From contig CAMWIR010000016.1 of the NCBI GenBank assembly GCA_947174365.1, forward strand, positions 1-34,646: 34,646 bases of DNA. Direction: 5' to 3'. Numbering within the stretch: position 1 is the stretch's first letter; each line of letters starts with the position of its first letter. A program made the translations under genes and the position numbers. The stretch is from an uncultured Ruminococcus sp. (GTDB lineage Bacteria > Bacillota > Clostridia > Oscillospirales > Ruminococcaceae). The notes under the pieces are model-generated. The model was not told the origin of the DNA and made no database searches. It worked only from the letters and a program-made list of their open reading frames with translations. Shown one piece after another: positions 24,410-31,654 of the stretch.

Positions 24410-25087
24410 TCACTCCTGCTCCGCACGAAGAGAATCCGTACTCAGGCTGCCTGTGTCGATAACGTTGATATCCCCGCGGACAAACTCATCCGGGTGGAGC
24501 GTTTTGTCTCTGAGACCCTCGGTGTCGATGTTTTCCGCAGTTCCTGCGATACGGATAACGGCAGGAGCGGCAGGCCCTTCCCGCAGCCCCGTGACCTCGG
24601 GCACAGCAATGTTGGGGTCGACTCTTCCCCTGCGGTTCTTGCGCCTGTCGATATCGCTGAAAAAGTCCTCCGCACTGGAAGGGTCAAGCACCTTTTTGGC
24701 ACGCCGCTGCTCTTCCTTTTCCTCCGACCAGGGAGTAACATCTGCTGTTTTGTCGGGCAGAACTTCTGTGTCCACGCTGCTTTCCCCGGCCCCGACAATA
24801 TCGCCGCGAACAAATACGTCTGGATCGGCGATCTTATCCCGCAGACCGTCCGTATCGGGAGTGTCCATATCCTTCAAGGTGCTTTTGGGAGGAGGGGGCG
24901 GAGACTCTCTCAGTCCCGTTACCTCTGGCACTTCTATGGTATCGTCTACTTTTTTGGGCCGCTTTTTCCTGTTGTCAATATCCTTGAAAAAATCTTCTGC
25001 GCTCACATTTGCTGCGGGAGCAGGGGCCGCCTTTTGCACCGGTACGGGTGCGGGAGTTTTCGGTTTGCCTATATTAAATAAAGCCAT
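24410..25087 (-). CDS. Disordered protein with two copies of a ~70-residue module
   Basis: A 225-residue cytosolic protein of unknown function. ATG 25087 is chosen because AAGGAGG lies 8 nt upstream; the track start is 21 codons earlier. It starts with a Pro/Ala-rich stretch. Two copies of one module follow at about 29-97 and 138-207: SAEDFF.DID.RK, then a basic patch, then VPEVTGLRE, a proline-rich spacer, D(T/T)(D/E)GLRDK and FVRGDI. There is no signal peptide, membrane segment or known catalytic motif. The conserved short islands in charged, low-complexity sequence suggest binding motifs for a partner. It is the first gene of the GH5 operon, with its own consensus promoter. Confidence 0.75.
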   Translation of the reverse strand: MALFNIGKPKTPAPVPVQKAAPAPAANVSAEDFFKDIDNRKKRPKKVDDTIEVPEVTGLRESPPPPPKSTLKDMDTPDTDGLRDKIADPDVFVRGDIVGAGESSVDTEVLPDKTADVTPWSEEKEEQRRAKKVLDPSSAEDFFSDIDRRKNRRGRVDPNIAVPEVTGLREGPAAPAVIRIAGTAENIDTEGLRDKTLHPDEFVRGDINVIDTGSLSTDSLRAEQE

Positions 25088-25162
25088 TTGTGAGTCCTCC
25101 TTAACCTTAAATCCCGTCCCGCCGAAGCTCTCGGCAGACGGTTTTTTCATTTACATATTTTA

Positions 25163-25191
25163 ATTATACCATATAATCCCCCGATTGTCTA
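25163..25191 (-). promoter_or_regulatory. Promoter of the four-gene GH5 operon
   Basis: On the minus strand TAGACA, a 17-nt spacer and TATAAT. Gene gaps downstream are 26, 2 and 19 bp, supporting one transcript down to the bidirectional terminator at 21964. Confidence 0.7.
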
Positions 25192-25320
25192 TAATTTTTG
25201 GAGAAAAAGTTGATTTTTTTGGTGGATTTTTATAGCACATCTTGCTTTTCAAAGCCTGCTTTGCTAAACAGGTATGATAAAATGAATATCCAAACACGGA
25301 TACAAGGCTGCCGCCGAACC

Positions 25321-26799
25321 TTAACCGCCAAGCGCTGCCTCTGCCGTCCCTACTCTGTCCCCGAAAGCCCCGTCGTGCTCGGCAAAAATGAGCGTGGGAG
25401 AATATTCCGTGACCAGCCTCTCTATCTGCATTCGGGATAGCACGTCCACAAAATTCAGCGGCTCATCCCAGATATACAAATGCGCTCTCTGACAAAGACT
25501 GCGTGCAATGGCTGCCTTTTTCCGCTGTCCGCAGCTGAGGCTTTCCAAAGGCAGTTCAAAATCGCTCCGCCCGAAGTCCAGCTTCCGCAGAATTGTCAGA
25601 AACAAGCTGTAGTCAATATCAAAGCTGTCCGCATATTCACGCAGGCTTCCACACAAACCCTCAGCGTCCTGCTCCACACGGGAAATTATTACTCCGCTGC
25701 CAAGGCTCACCTTCCCCTCATAAGGTACATCTTCCCCGCAAATCGCCCGTAAAACCGAGCTTTTTCCGCTGCCGTTGCCTCCTGTCAAACGCAGCCTGTC
25801 TCCTCTGTGCACCTCAAAGGAAATATCCCTGCAAACGCCCTCGCCGTACATCAGAGAAAAATGCTCTACCCTGCATATCACATCCGAATGATATTTCATG
25901 CCGCTGATTTTAAGGTCATCGCTTTTCTCAATATTTTTAAGAAGCTTCGACTTTTCCTCCAGCGCATTTGCTGCACGGTTCTCAAAAGCCTTAGCCCTTG
26001 CCGCCGCTTTCCTCGCCTTTTCTCCGTAATAAGCCCGCCTGTTTGCAGCAAGCTCCCCGTCTGTACGCGTCTTTTTCTTCTCCGCATTTGCCGACCATTC
26101 CGCAGCACGTTTGGCGGACTTCTCCAAAGACTTTATTTCCTTTTTCAGCTTCTCATTTTCCGCCAGTTCATATTCGTCACGCCGTCTGCGTTCTTCTTCC
26201 CAGGCAGAAAAATTGCCCTTTATCATCTCGATATCATTGCGGTTAATGGAAATAACATGGTCAATTACCCTGTCCAGAAACATTCTGTCATGGCTGACTA
26301 AGATAAATCCCTTTTTCCCCCGCAAATACTCCGCAAGCGCCTCCCTGCCGCCGCTGTCCAGATGATTTGTAGGCTCGTCTATGAGCAAAAAGCTGTTTTC
26401 TTTCAGAAACATGGCGGCCAGCAAGCACTTCGTTCTCTCCCCCATGGAAAGGGTGCAGAAGGGTCGGTACAATATATCCTCCCTCGCCCCCAAAAGGGAA
26501 ATTTCCCTGCAAATCTGCCAGTCCTGCGCCCCCGAAATTTCGCGGATAATATCCATTACAAATTCATTTTCATCCAGCGGCGTGTAGGGAAAATATTCAA
26601 AATCCACCGACGCATTTATGCTGCCCTTATATTCAAATTCACCCATAAGCAGCCGCAGAAAGGTAGTCTTTCCCCTGCCGTTGCGCCCGATAAAGCCCGT
26701 TTTCCAGTCCGTGTCCAGATTCAGTGAAACGTCCTCGAAAACATTTTCAAAGCTCCCCTCATACCCAAAAGTAAGCCCCGATATTTTTATAATTGACAT
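25321..26799 (-). CDS. ABC-F ribosomal protection protein, Lsa-like
   Basis: A 492-residue soluble protein with two ABC ATPase domains and no membrane part. ABC-F proteins of the Lsa/Vga group bind stalled ribosomes and displace lincosamide, streptogramin A or pleuromutilin antibiotics. Domain 1: Walker A GRNGRGKT (38-45), signature LSMGE (117-121), Walker B FLLIDEPTNHLD. The linker of about 80 residues is helical and rich in Lys/Arg/Glu, as in the interdomain arm that reaches the peptidyl-transferase centre. Domain 2: TGGNGSGKSS, LSCGQRKK, YIWDEPLNFVDV. The N-terminus and length match Lsa-type proteins, but a housekeeping ABC-F factor cannot be excluded. AAGGTGG precedes ATG 26799. The leader carries an attenuator-like arrangement. 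Confidence 0.85.
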   Translation of the reverse strand: MSIIKISGLTFGYEGSFENVFEDVSLNLDTDWKTGFIGRNGRGKTTFLRLLMGEFEYKGSINASVDFEYFPYTPLDENEFVMDIIREISGAQDWQICREISLLGAREDILYRPFCTLSMGERTKCLLAAMFLKENSFLLIDEPTNHLDSGGREALAEYLRGKKGFILVSHDRMFLDRVIDHVISINRNDIEMIKGNFSAWEEERRRRDEYELAENEKLKKEIKSLEKSAKRAAEWSANAEKKKTRTDGELAANRRAYYGEKARKAAARAKAFENRAANALEEKSKLLKNIEKSDDLKISGMKYHSDVICRVEHFSLMYGEGVCRDISFEVHRGDRLRLTGGNGSGKSSVLRAICGEDVPYEGKVSLGSGVIISRVEQDAEGLCGSLREYADSFDIDYSLFLTILRKLDFGRSDFELPLESLSCGQRKKAAIARSLCQRAHLYIWDEPLNFVDVLSRMQIERLVTEYSPTLIFAEHDGAFGDRVGTAEAALGG

Positions 26800-26820
26800 A
26801 ATATATGCACCACCTTTAAT

Positions 26821-26841
26821 AGAGGCAAGAAGCAGGAGGCA
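26821..26841 (-). repeat. Tandem heptamer repeat upstream of the ABC-F gene
   Basis: Three heptads (AGAGGCA, AGAAGCA, GGAGGCA), the reverse complement of the TGCCTCT repeat before dnaJ. A looser period-7 pattern continues to about 26880. Confidence 0.6.
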
Positions 26842-26896
26842 AGAAAAGTTTTCCCCGACTGCTGCTTATTGCCTGTTATTTGATTTTGATTTGATA

Positions 26897-26935
26897 AACA
26901 AAAACGGCTGCGGGAAACTCATTTCCCACAGCCGT
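26897..26935 (-). terminator. Terminator in the leader of the ABC-F gene (attenuator candidate)
   Basis: On the minus strand a 14-bp stem ACGGCTGTGGGAAA/TTTCCCGCAGCCGT (one U-G pair) with loop TGAG is followed by TTTTGTTT. It lies between the strong promoter at 27183-27211 and the ABC-F start, about 98 bp before the ATG. Confidence 0.85.
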
Positions 26936-27128
26936 CCGCAAAGATGCATATGCGCAGTGCACATTGCACCGACCGAGACCGCAAAAGCCTCGGCGCAAAA
27001 CCCGATCAGACAAAAAAAGCCGTGAAAATATGCGTATTCCCGCAAAAAAAGCACCTGCAAACCGACACACCGAACAAAGCCGCAATAACCAACGCAGCCG
27101 GATTCAACCTATCCGATCTTGCAAATAC

Positions 27129-27149
27129 TTACAGGGAATATTTACGCAT
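27129..27149 (-). CDS. Possible six-codon leader peptide (MRKYSL)
   Basis: The first ATG after the promoter on the minus strand opens ATG CGT AAA TAT TCC CTG TAA, about 25 nt after the predicted transcription start. GTGAGAAG lies just upstream as a weak ribosome binding site. Short leader peptides before ABC-F and other ribosome-protection genes sense antibiotic-stalled ribosomes and control a downstream terminator. Too short for the ORF track. Assignment rests on position only. Confidence 0.35.
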   Translation of the reverse strand: MRKYSL

Positions 27150-27182
27150 CTTCTCACGCTCGCTTTCTTTAAATTATTTTTG

Positions 27183-27211
27183 ATTATATCACAAAAAATC
27201 AGCCTTGTCAA
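27183..27211 (-). promoter_or_regulatory. Consensus promoter of the ABC-F leader
   Basis: On the minus strand a perfect TTGACA, a 17-nt spacer and a perfect TATAAT. The predicted transcript has a leader of about 375 nt before the ABC-F start, including the terminator at 26897. No other gene was recognised between 26940 and 27180. Confidence 0.9.
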
Positions 27212-27215
27212 GTGT

Positions 27216-27255
27216 TTTTGAAAAAAAGATCCGCAAATCTTTCGACTGCGGATCC
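27216..27255 (-). terminator. Hairpin with T-tract after the PrsA-like gene
   Basis: On the minus strand GGATCCGCAGTCGAAAGATTTGCGGATC forms a stem GATCCGCA/TGCGGATC, followed by TTTTTTTC. It lies between the end of the acidic lipoprotein gene and the ABC-F promoter. Confidence 0.8.
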
Positions 27256-27310
27256 AAAATATATAAATTTCCGTATCCGGCAAGCAGTAACCGCATTGCC
27301 GCACCCATTA

Positions 27311-28750
27311 TCAATTATTAATTAATTCCTTCGGGTCATATCTCTTATACGATTCCTCATTCTTAGCAACATTCTGCACTGCTGTCCAGCCGTCAAGAAC
27401 CGAATCGTAATCCGCCTCCTTCATCTCAAAAAGCAGAGAAGTTCTTGCCGCCTCAAAATAGCTTTCATCCTCCAGAATATCCAGCTTTACAACTATATAA
27501 TAATGCTCGCCGTCAGGGGTCTCAACGATCTCGATGTCTCCATTCTTCATCTCTCCGAAAACCTTTTCGGAAACGGTCGCATTAGGCACGCTGCCGTCCT
27601 TTTCAATGATAGTGCGGTTGCTGTCAACAGTGTTTACGGATATAAGATCGTCCAGGTTAAAATCGCTTAAATCAAAATCCTCGCCGTCCTCGGCATTGTC
27701 GGAAGTATTTTCGCCCTCAGTTCCGACAGCATTGTCTGCCGTCACGGAAGCTTCGCTTTCGGCGTTATCCGTATTATCAGGCTCGGAAGCCTCCGCAGCG
27801 TCTCCCTCGCCGCCAATATCGGCAGCCGCCGAAACAGCCTCACCCTCCGCAGTCTCTTCTTCCTCATCGGCAGCTATCTCATCACCGTCTCCCGAATCGG
27901 AAGCCTGTGCATCGGATACCTCGACCTCTGCCAGTCCTCCGAAAAGATTATCGCCCTCGGCTTCAATGCCGTCAATGCCGAAACTGTTATCGGCAGAGTT
28001 TGCCGCAGCCTCCTCCTGAAGATCCTGATAATATGTCACATACTCCGCATTAAGCTCGTCAAAATCCTCTCCGTTTTTGAACCGCTCCACGTATTCCTGT
28101 GCCATAGCCATTCTCTCTGCCTTGCCGTCGGATTTCAGAAGATTGCCCTCGCCGTCTTTCAGCTCCATATCAATGTAATTTATAAGAGCGTAATTTTCAT
28201 CAAGATAGCTTTTTATATCGCTGTTCGGAACGCCGTATTCTCCCTCCTCGGAAAATAAATGCTCAAAAAGCTTGCTGCGCTTTGCATTATTCAGGTAAAT
28301 GGACATATAGGACTTTTTGCTTATGCCCATTTTATTGTAATATTCCTCAGCGTTTTCCCAAAGCTGGTCGCAGTAAAGCTGTGCCGAATCAAGCTCCTCG
28401 CTTGTCAGCGACAATCCGTATTCGTTAAATTTGCTCTCCACCGCAGCATATATCTGCATTTGCTTTGTGGCGTCATCATAAACCCAGTCCTTGCCGTTTT
28501 TCCCCTCAATGTCAGAGGTGTAAACATCCAAAACAGCCGTATCATCGGCATTTTCCAAGTTCTGCTCGTAAAGCTTGGACTGAGCGTCATAATAGGAGGT
28601 CTGCAAAAAATATATCAGCACCCCCGCAGGTATCCGCGCACCGTCAATATCCGCTCCCCAGGTAGTATTTTCTCCGCAGCCGGTCAGCCCCGCCGCCATG
28701 ACCGCCGCAATTGCCCCGGCAGCAAACCTTTTTATATTGATCCTCTTCAT
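27311..28750 (-). CDS. Acidic SurA/PrsA-like foldase lipoprotein
   Basis: A 479-residue predicted lipoprotein with lipobox LTGC (Cys25) after a basic signal peptide. The N-terminal helical region (about 30-240) has the SurA_N/PrsA look, with KSYMSIYLNNAKRSKLFEHLF, then FKNGEDFDELNAEY. A strongly acidic, Ala/Ser/Glu/Asp-rich insertion follows (about 250-360). A C-terminal part with EKVFGEMKNGDIEIVETPDGEHYYIVVKL resembles the end of a parvulin-type PPIase domain. This suggests the PPIase domain is split or interrupted by the insertion. PrsA proteins help fold exported proteins at the membrane-wall interface. The catalytic status is uncertain. AAAGGA precedes the ATG. Confidence 0.7.
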   Translation of the reverse strand: MKRINIKRFAAGAIAAVMAAGLTGCGENTTWGADIDGARIPAGVLIYFLQTSYYDAQSKLYEQNLENADDTAVLDVYTSDIEGKNGKDWVYDDATKQMQIYAAVESKFNEYGLSLTSEELDSAQLYCDQLWENAEEYYNKMGISKKSYMSIYLNNAKRSKLFEHLFSEEGEYGVPNSDIKSYLDENYALINYIDMELKDGEGNLLKSDGKAERMAMAQEYVERFKNGEDFDELNAEYVTYYQDLQEEAAANSADNSFGIDGIEAEGDNLFGGLAEVEVSDAQASDSGDGDEIAADEEEETAEGEAVSAAADIGGEGDAAEASEPDNTDNAESEASVTADNAVGTEGENTSDNAEDGEDFDLSDFNLDDLISVNTVDSNRTIIEKDGSVPNATVSEKVFGEMKNGDIEIVETPDGEHYYIVVKLDILEDESYFEAARTSLLFEMKEADYDSVLDGWTAVQNVAKNEESYKRYDPKELINN

Positions 28751-28835
28751 TTTTATTCATCCTTTCACAGGCTAAAGCAGTGTTGCTGCATTGCAGCGTC
28801 TGAGCACCGCATAAACAATATAATAAATACAATAT

Positions 28836-28864
28836 ATTATACCACATTCCCGATCAAAAGTCCA
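28836..28864 (-). promoter_or_regulatory. Promoter of the PrsA-like lipoprotein gene
   Basis: On the minus strand TGGACT, a 17-nt spacer and a perfect TATAAT, about 85 bp before the start codon. The rest of 28865-29001 shows no gene. Confidence 0.65.
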
Positions 28865-29001
28865 TACCCCGAATATTTTTCTGTAAAATTCATCAAAATT
28901 CCACCGAAGGCAAACAAAAATTTGTCAATAAATACCATTAATTCCCATATTTTTTCTGTGCGCAATACCACTCCGCCAAAAAATCACGTTCAGAAATGTA
29001 T

Positions 29002-31392
29002 TCACTTCAGTTCTGCCACCGTAACCCCGTCCTCGCCCTCGCCGAAAACGCCGCTGCGGAAGCTTTTGACCGACGGATGTCCCTTTAAATGCTGCCTTAT
29101 GCCCTGCCTCAGAAGTCCCGTTCCCTTGCCGTGGATAATGGTAACAAAGCAAACTCCCGAAAGCACCGCATTGTCAATAAATCTGTCCGTTTCGATTATC
29201 CCCTCGTCCACAGCGCAGCCCCGTATGTCCAGTTCAAGAGAGCTTTTCCGCTCCATTTTCCCCGTGACCTTGGCTTTTGAAACGCCGCCTTGCTTACGTC
29301 CCGCCGTCTTTGCCTGCGGCTTCTCCTCTTCAATAAGCCGCAATGCGGAAACATTCACTCTCGTTTTCATTATCCCCACCTGCACAAACAAACTGTCGCT
29401 GCCGTCGGGCTTCCCTGCAACTATCCCCTTTTGATTCAGAGTAGTCACAAATACTCTGTCCCCCTGCCTGTAAGGACGGGGCGGCTTGTACTCCTCCTCT
29501 TCCCTGCGGCGCACAGGACTTGCCTCGTCAAACATTCTGTTAAGAGCATTCTTGCTGGCGGACTTTGCCCCCAGGGAGCGCTGCTCGAATTTTTCCTTGT
29601 TGTTCTCCCGCCGTATATCCGCCAGTTCGTCCAAAAGCTTCTCCGACTGCATACGGCAGCTTTCCACTATCCTAAGAGCCTCCACCCGGGCTTTTTCAAA
29701 TTCGGCGTCCTTTTTCGCCTCAAATTCCTGTCTGGCTCTGTTGTTTTCTTCTATCAGTCTCTCTTGCTCCGCCTTTAATTCACGCAATTCACTTGCCTGC
29801 CTGTCCATCTCCCGACGCGCATTCTCCAGCTGCTCCACAACCTCCTCAAACCGCCTGTTTTCATCGGAAACCATGGACTTTGCCTCGCTTATCACATCAT
29901 CGGGGATCCCCAGTCTGGACGATATATAAAATGCATTGGATTTTCCCGGCGAGCCGATAATGAGCCTGTAGGTGGGCTGCAAGGTATTAATGTCAAATTC
30001 ACAGGAAGCGTTCTCTACATTTTCTTTCTCTATGGCAAACATTTTAAGCTCCTGATAATGGGTGGTCACCAGCAGCCTGCTGCCCTTTTGCAGCATATTT
30101 TCGATCAGCGCCACAGCCAGCGCCGCCCCCTCAACAGGGTCCGTACCGGACCCCAACTCGTCCAGCAGAATAAGCGAACGCTCTCCCGCAGTTTTCAGTA
30201 TATCCGAAACATTCCCCATGTGTGAAGAAAATGTGGAAAGGCTCTGCTCAATGCTCTGCATATCCCCTATGTCCACTAAAATGTGGTCAAATACGGAGAT
30301 CTTGCTGCCGTCCCCCGCAGGTATCATCATTCCGCACATAGCCATAGCCGAAAGCAGCCCCGCCGTTTTCAGCAGCACTGTTTTTCCTCCCGTATTGGGT
30401 CCCGTAACAATAAGCGCATTGTAATCCACGCCTAACTCAATATCCACCGGCACAGCCGTTTTCGGGTCAAGCAGCGGGTGACGGGCTTTCTTTAATATCA
30501 GCTCCCCGTCCTCGGAAATCTCGGGTACACATCCCTTCATCTTCGCTCCGAGCCCCGACTTTGCAAAATATAAATTAAGCTCCGCCGCCGTCTCGAAATC
30601 CCTTATCATAGCCTCTCCGCAAGCTGCGCAATCGGCGGAAAGCTCAGCAATTATCCTTTCGATCTCCTCCTGCTCCAGACCCTGCAAGACCCTTATGTCA
30701 TTATTGGCCTCGACTACTGCCTCGGGTTCGATAAAAAGAGTTGAGCCCGTAGCAGAGGACGCGTGCACGATACCTCTTACATTCCCCTTGTGCTCCGCCT
30801 TAACGGGAAGAACGTACCGCCCGTCACGCACCGTCACAATGCTTTCCATAAGGCTTTTCTGAACCTCGGCCGAGCGTATCATCTTATCAAGGCTTTCTCT
30901 TATCCGCACCCCTGCCCGCGCAATTTTTCTGCGGATATTCATAAGCTCGGCGCTTGCCGTGTCCGCAATCTCGTCCTCGGAAAGTACGGCATTCCTGATC
31001 TTTTCCTCAAGCCATTTGTTTGGCGATAGACTCTCAAAAAATTCATCAAGACAGCTGCTTATATCCCCGCAGCATATACGGTAATCGGAAAGTCCCCTCA
31101 CCTGCCGCAGCAAAACTTCAATATCCAAAAGCTCCCGCAGCGTAAGGCTTGCCCCGGACATAGCCCTTTTGAGGGAATTTGTCACGTCCTTGAAATTGTA
31201 AAAAGGAGGCGTTCCGAACTTTACCGAAAAATCAAAAGCGCATGAGGTTTTGTCAAGCTCCCTTTTCACCTTGTCAATATCGGACAACGGCTTCAGCACC
31301 GCCGCCATTTCCTTTGTTTTCTCATTTGAAGCCTGTTCGCTTAACATATCCATTATCTTGTATAATTCCAATGTTCTGTAATATTTATTCAT
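29002..31392 (-). CDS. mutS2: Endonuclease MutS2
   Basis: A 796-residue MutS-family protein without the mismatch-recognition domain. The track start lies inside the upstream structured element. ATG 31392 is preferred because AAAGGA lies 8 nt before it and it gives MNKYYRTLELYKIM. The Walker A motif TGPNTGGKTVLL lies near residue 330, with LILLDELGSGTDP as Walker B and signature region. A long coiled coil occupies about 500-620, a KOW-like part follows, then the C-terminal Smr nuclease domain with LDIRG and HGKGTG. MutS2 suppresses homologous recombination and, in Bacillus, splits collided ribosomes. The last residues end GVTVAELK, as is usual. Confidence 0.96.
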   Translation of the reverse strand: MNKYYRTLELYKIMDMLSEQASNEKTKEMAAVLKPLSDIDKVKRELDKTSCAFDFSVKFGTPPFYNFKDVTNSLKRAMSGASLTLRELLDIEVLLRQVRGLSDYRICCGDISSCLDEFFESLSPNKWLEEKIRNAVLSEDEIADTASAELMNIRRKIARAGVRIRESLDKMIRSAEVQKSLMESIVTVRDGRYVLPVKAEHKGNVRGIVHASSATGSTLFIEPEAVVEANNDIRVLQGLEQEEIERIIAELSADCAACGEAMIRDFETAAELNLYFAKSGLGAKMKGCVPEISEDGELILKKARHPLLDPKTAVPVDIELGVDYNALIVTGPNTGGKTVLLKTAGLLSAMAMCGMMIPAGDGSKISVFDHILVDIGDMQSIEQSLSTFSSHMGNVSDILKTAGERSLILLDELGSGTDPVEGAALAVALIENMLQKGSRLLVTTHYQELKMFAIEKENVENASCEFDINTLQPTYRLIIGSPGKSNAFYISSRLGIPDDVISEAKSMVSDENRRFEEVVEQLENARREMDRQASELRELKAEQERLIEENNRARQEFEAKKDAEFEKARVEALRIVESCRMQSEKLLDELADIRRENNKEKFEQRSLGAKSASKNALNRMFDEASPVRRREEEEYKPPRPYRQGDRVFVTTLNQKGIVAGKPDGSDSLFVQVGIMKTRVNVSALRLIEEEKPQAKTAGRKQGGVSKAKVTGKMERKSSLELDIRGCAVDEGIIETDRFIDNAVLSGVCFVTIIHGKGTGLLRQGIRQHLKGHPSVKSFRSGVFGEGEDGVTVAELK

Positions 31393-31414
31393 ATCCATAT
31401 CCTTTCGCAGATAA

Positions 31415-31559
31415 TTAAGGAAGCTCTGATTAAAGCATTTACCAAAAAATATGCCGTTCGTTAAACGGCAATTCGGCGAGGCTTTCTCCGCTGCCATCGT
31501 CATATATGACGGGCAATTTATGCCCTCGGGGAGAAAGCCTGTGATCAGCAGTTCCTTAA
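31415..31559. mobile_element. MITE-like element or structured RNA upstream of mutS2
   Basis: Direct TTAA copies (31415-31418 and 31556-31559) flank imperfect inverted ends GGAAGCTCTGAT and ATCAGCAGTTCC (9 of 12 paired). Inside are a perfect 11-bp inverted repeat AGGCTTTCTCC/GGAGAAAGCCT (31479-31489, 31530-31540) enclosing two hairpins (CGTCATATATGACG; GGGCA/TGCCC), and a terminator hairpin at 31442-31470. The flanking TTAA and inverted ends favour a miniature transposable element. The nested three-way junction followed by a terminator would also fit a riboswitch-like leader of mutS2. No transposase is encoded. Confidence 0.5.
31442..31470 (-). terminator. Terminator hairpin within the pre-mutS2 element
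   Basis: On the minus strand TGCCGTT, loop TAACG, AACGGCA, then TATTTTTTGG. It ends about 50 bp before the mutS2 start and could block read-through into mutS2 unless antitermination occurs or a promoter lies inside. Confidence 0.7.
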
Positions 31560-31654
31560 AGAAAAACAGATAAAATCAAATCATCATAAATTTTAATTTT
31601 ACATATAGCTGTGAGCGGCGGCACTGTGCCGCAAATCCCAAGGAGAAACCGATA

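Noticed and set aside
26866-27085. 64- and 69-aa ORFs in the ABC-F leader
   Set aside because: They overlap each other and the terminator hairpin, lack clear ribosome binding sites and have odd Cys/Phe-rich composition. They are more likely leader RNA than proteins.
27085-27125. tRNA T-arm-like GGTTGAATCC on the minus strand
   Set aside because: No acceptor stem, anticodon arm or CCA-side pairing could be drawn around it.
28259-29434. 391-aa plus-strand ORF
   Set aside because: Spans parts of two opposite-strand genes (the PrsA-like gene and mutS2) and the gap between them, with no start signal or known motif.
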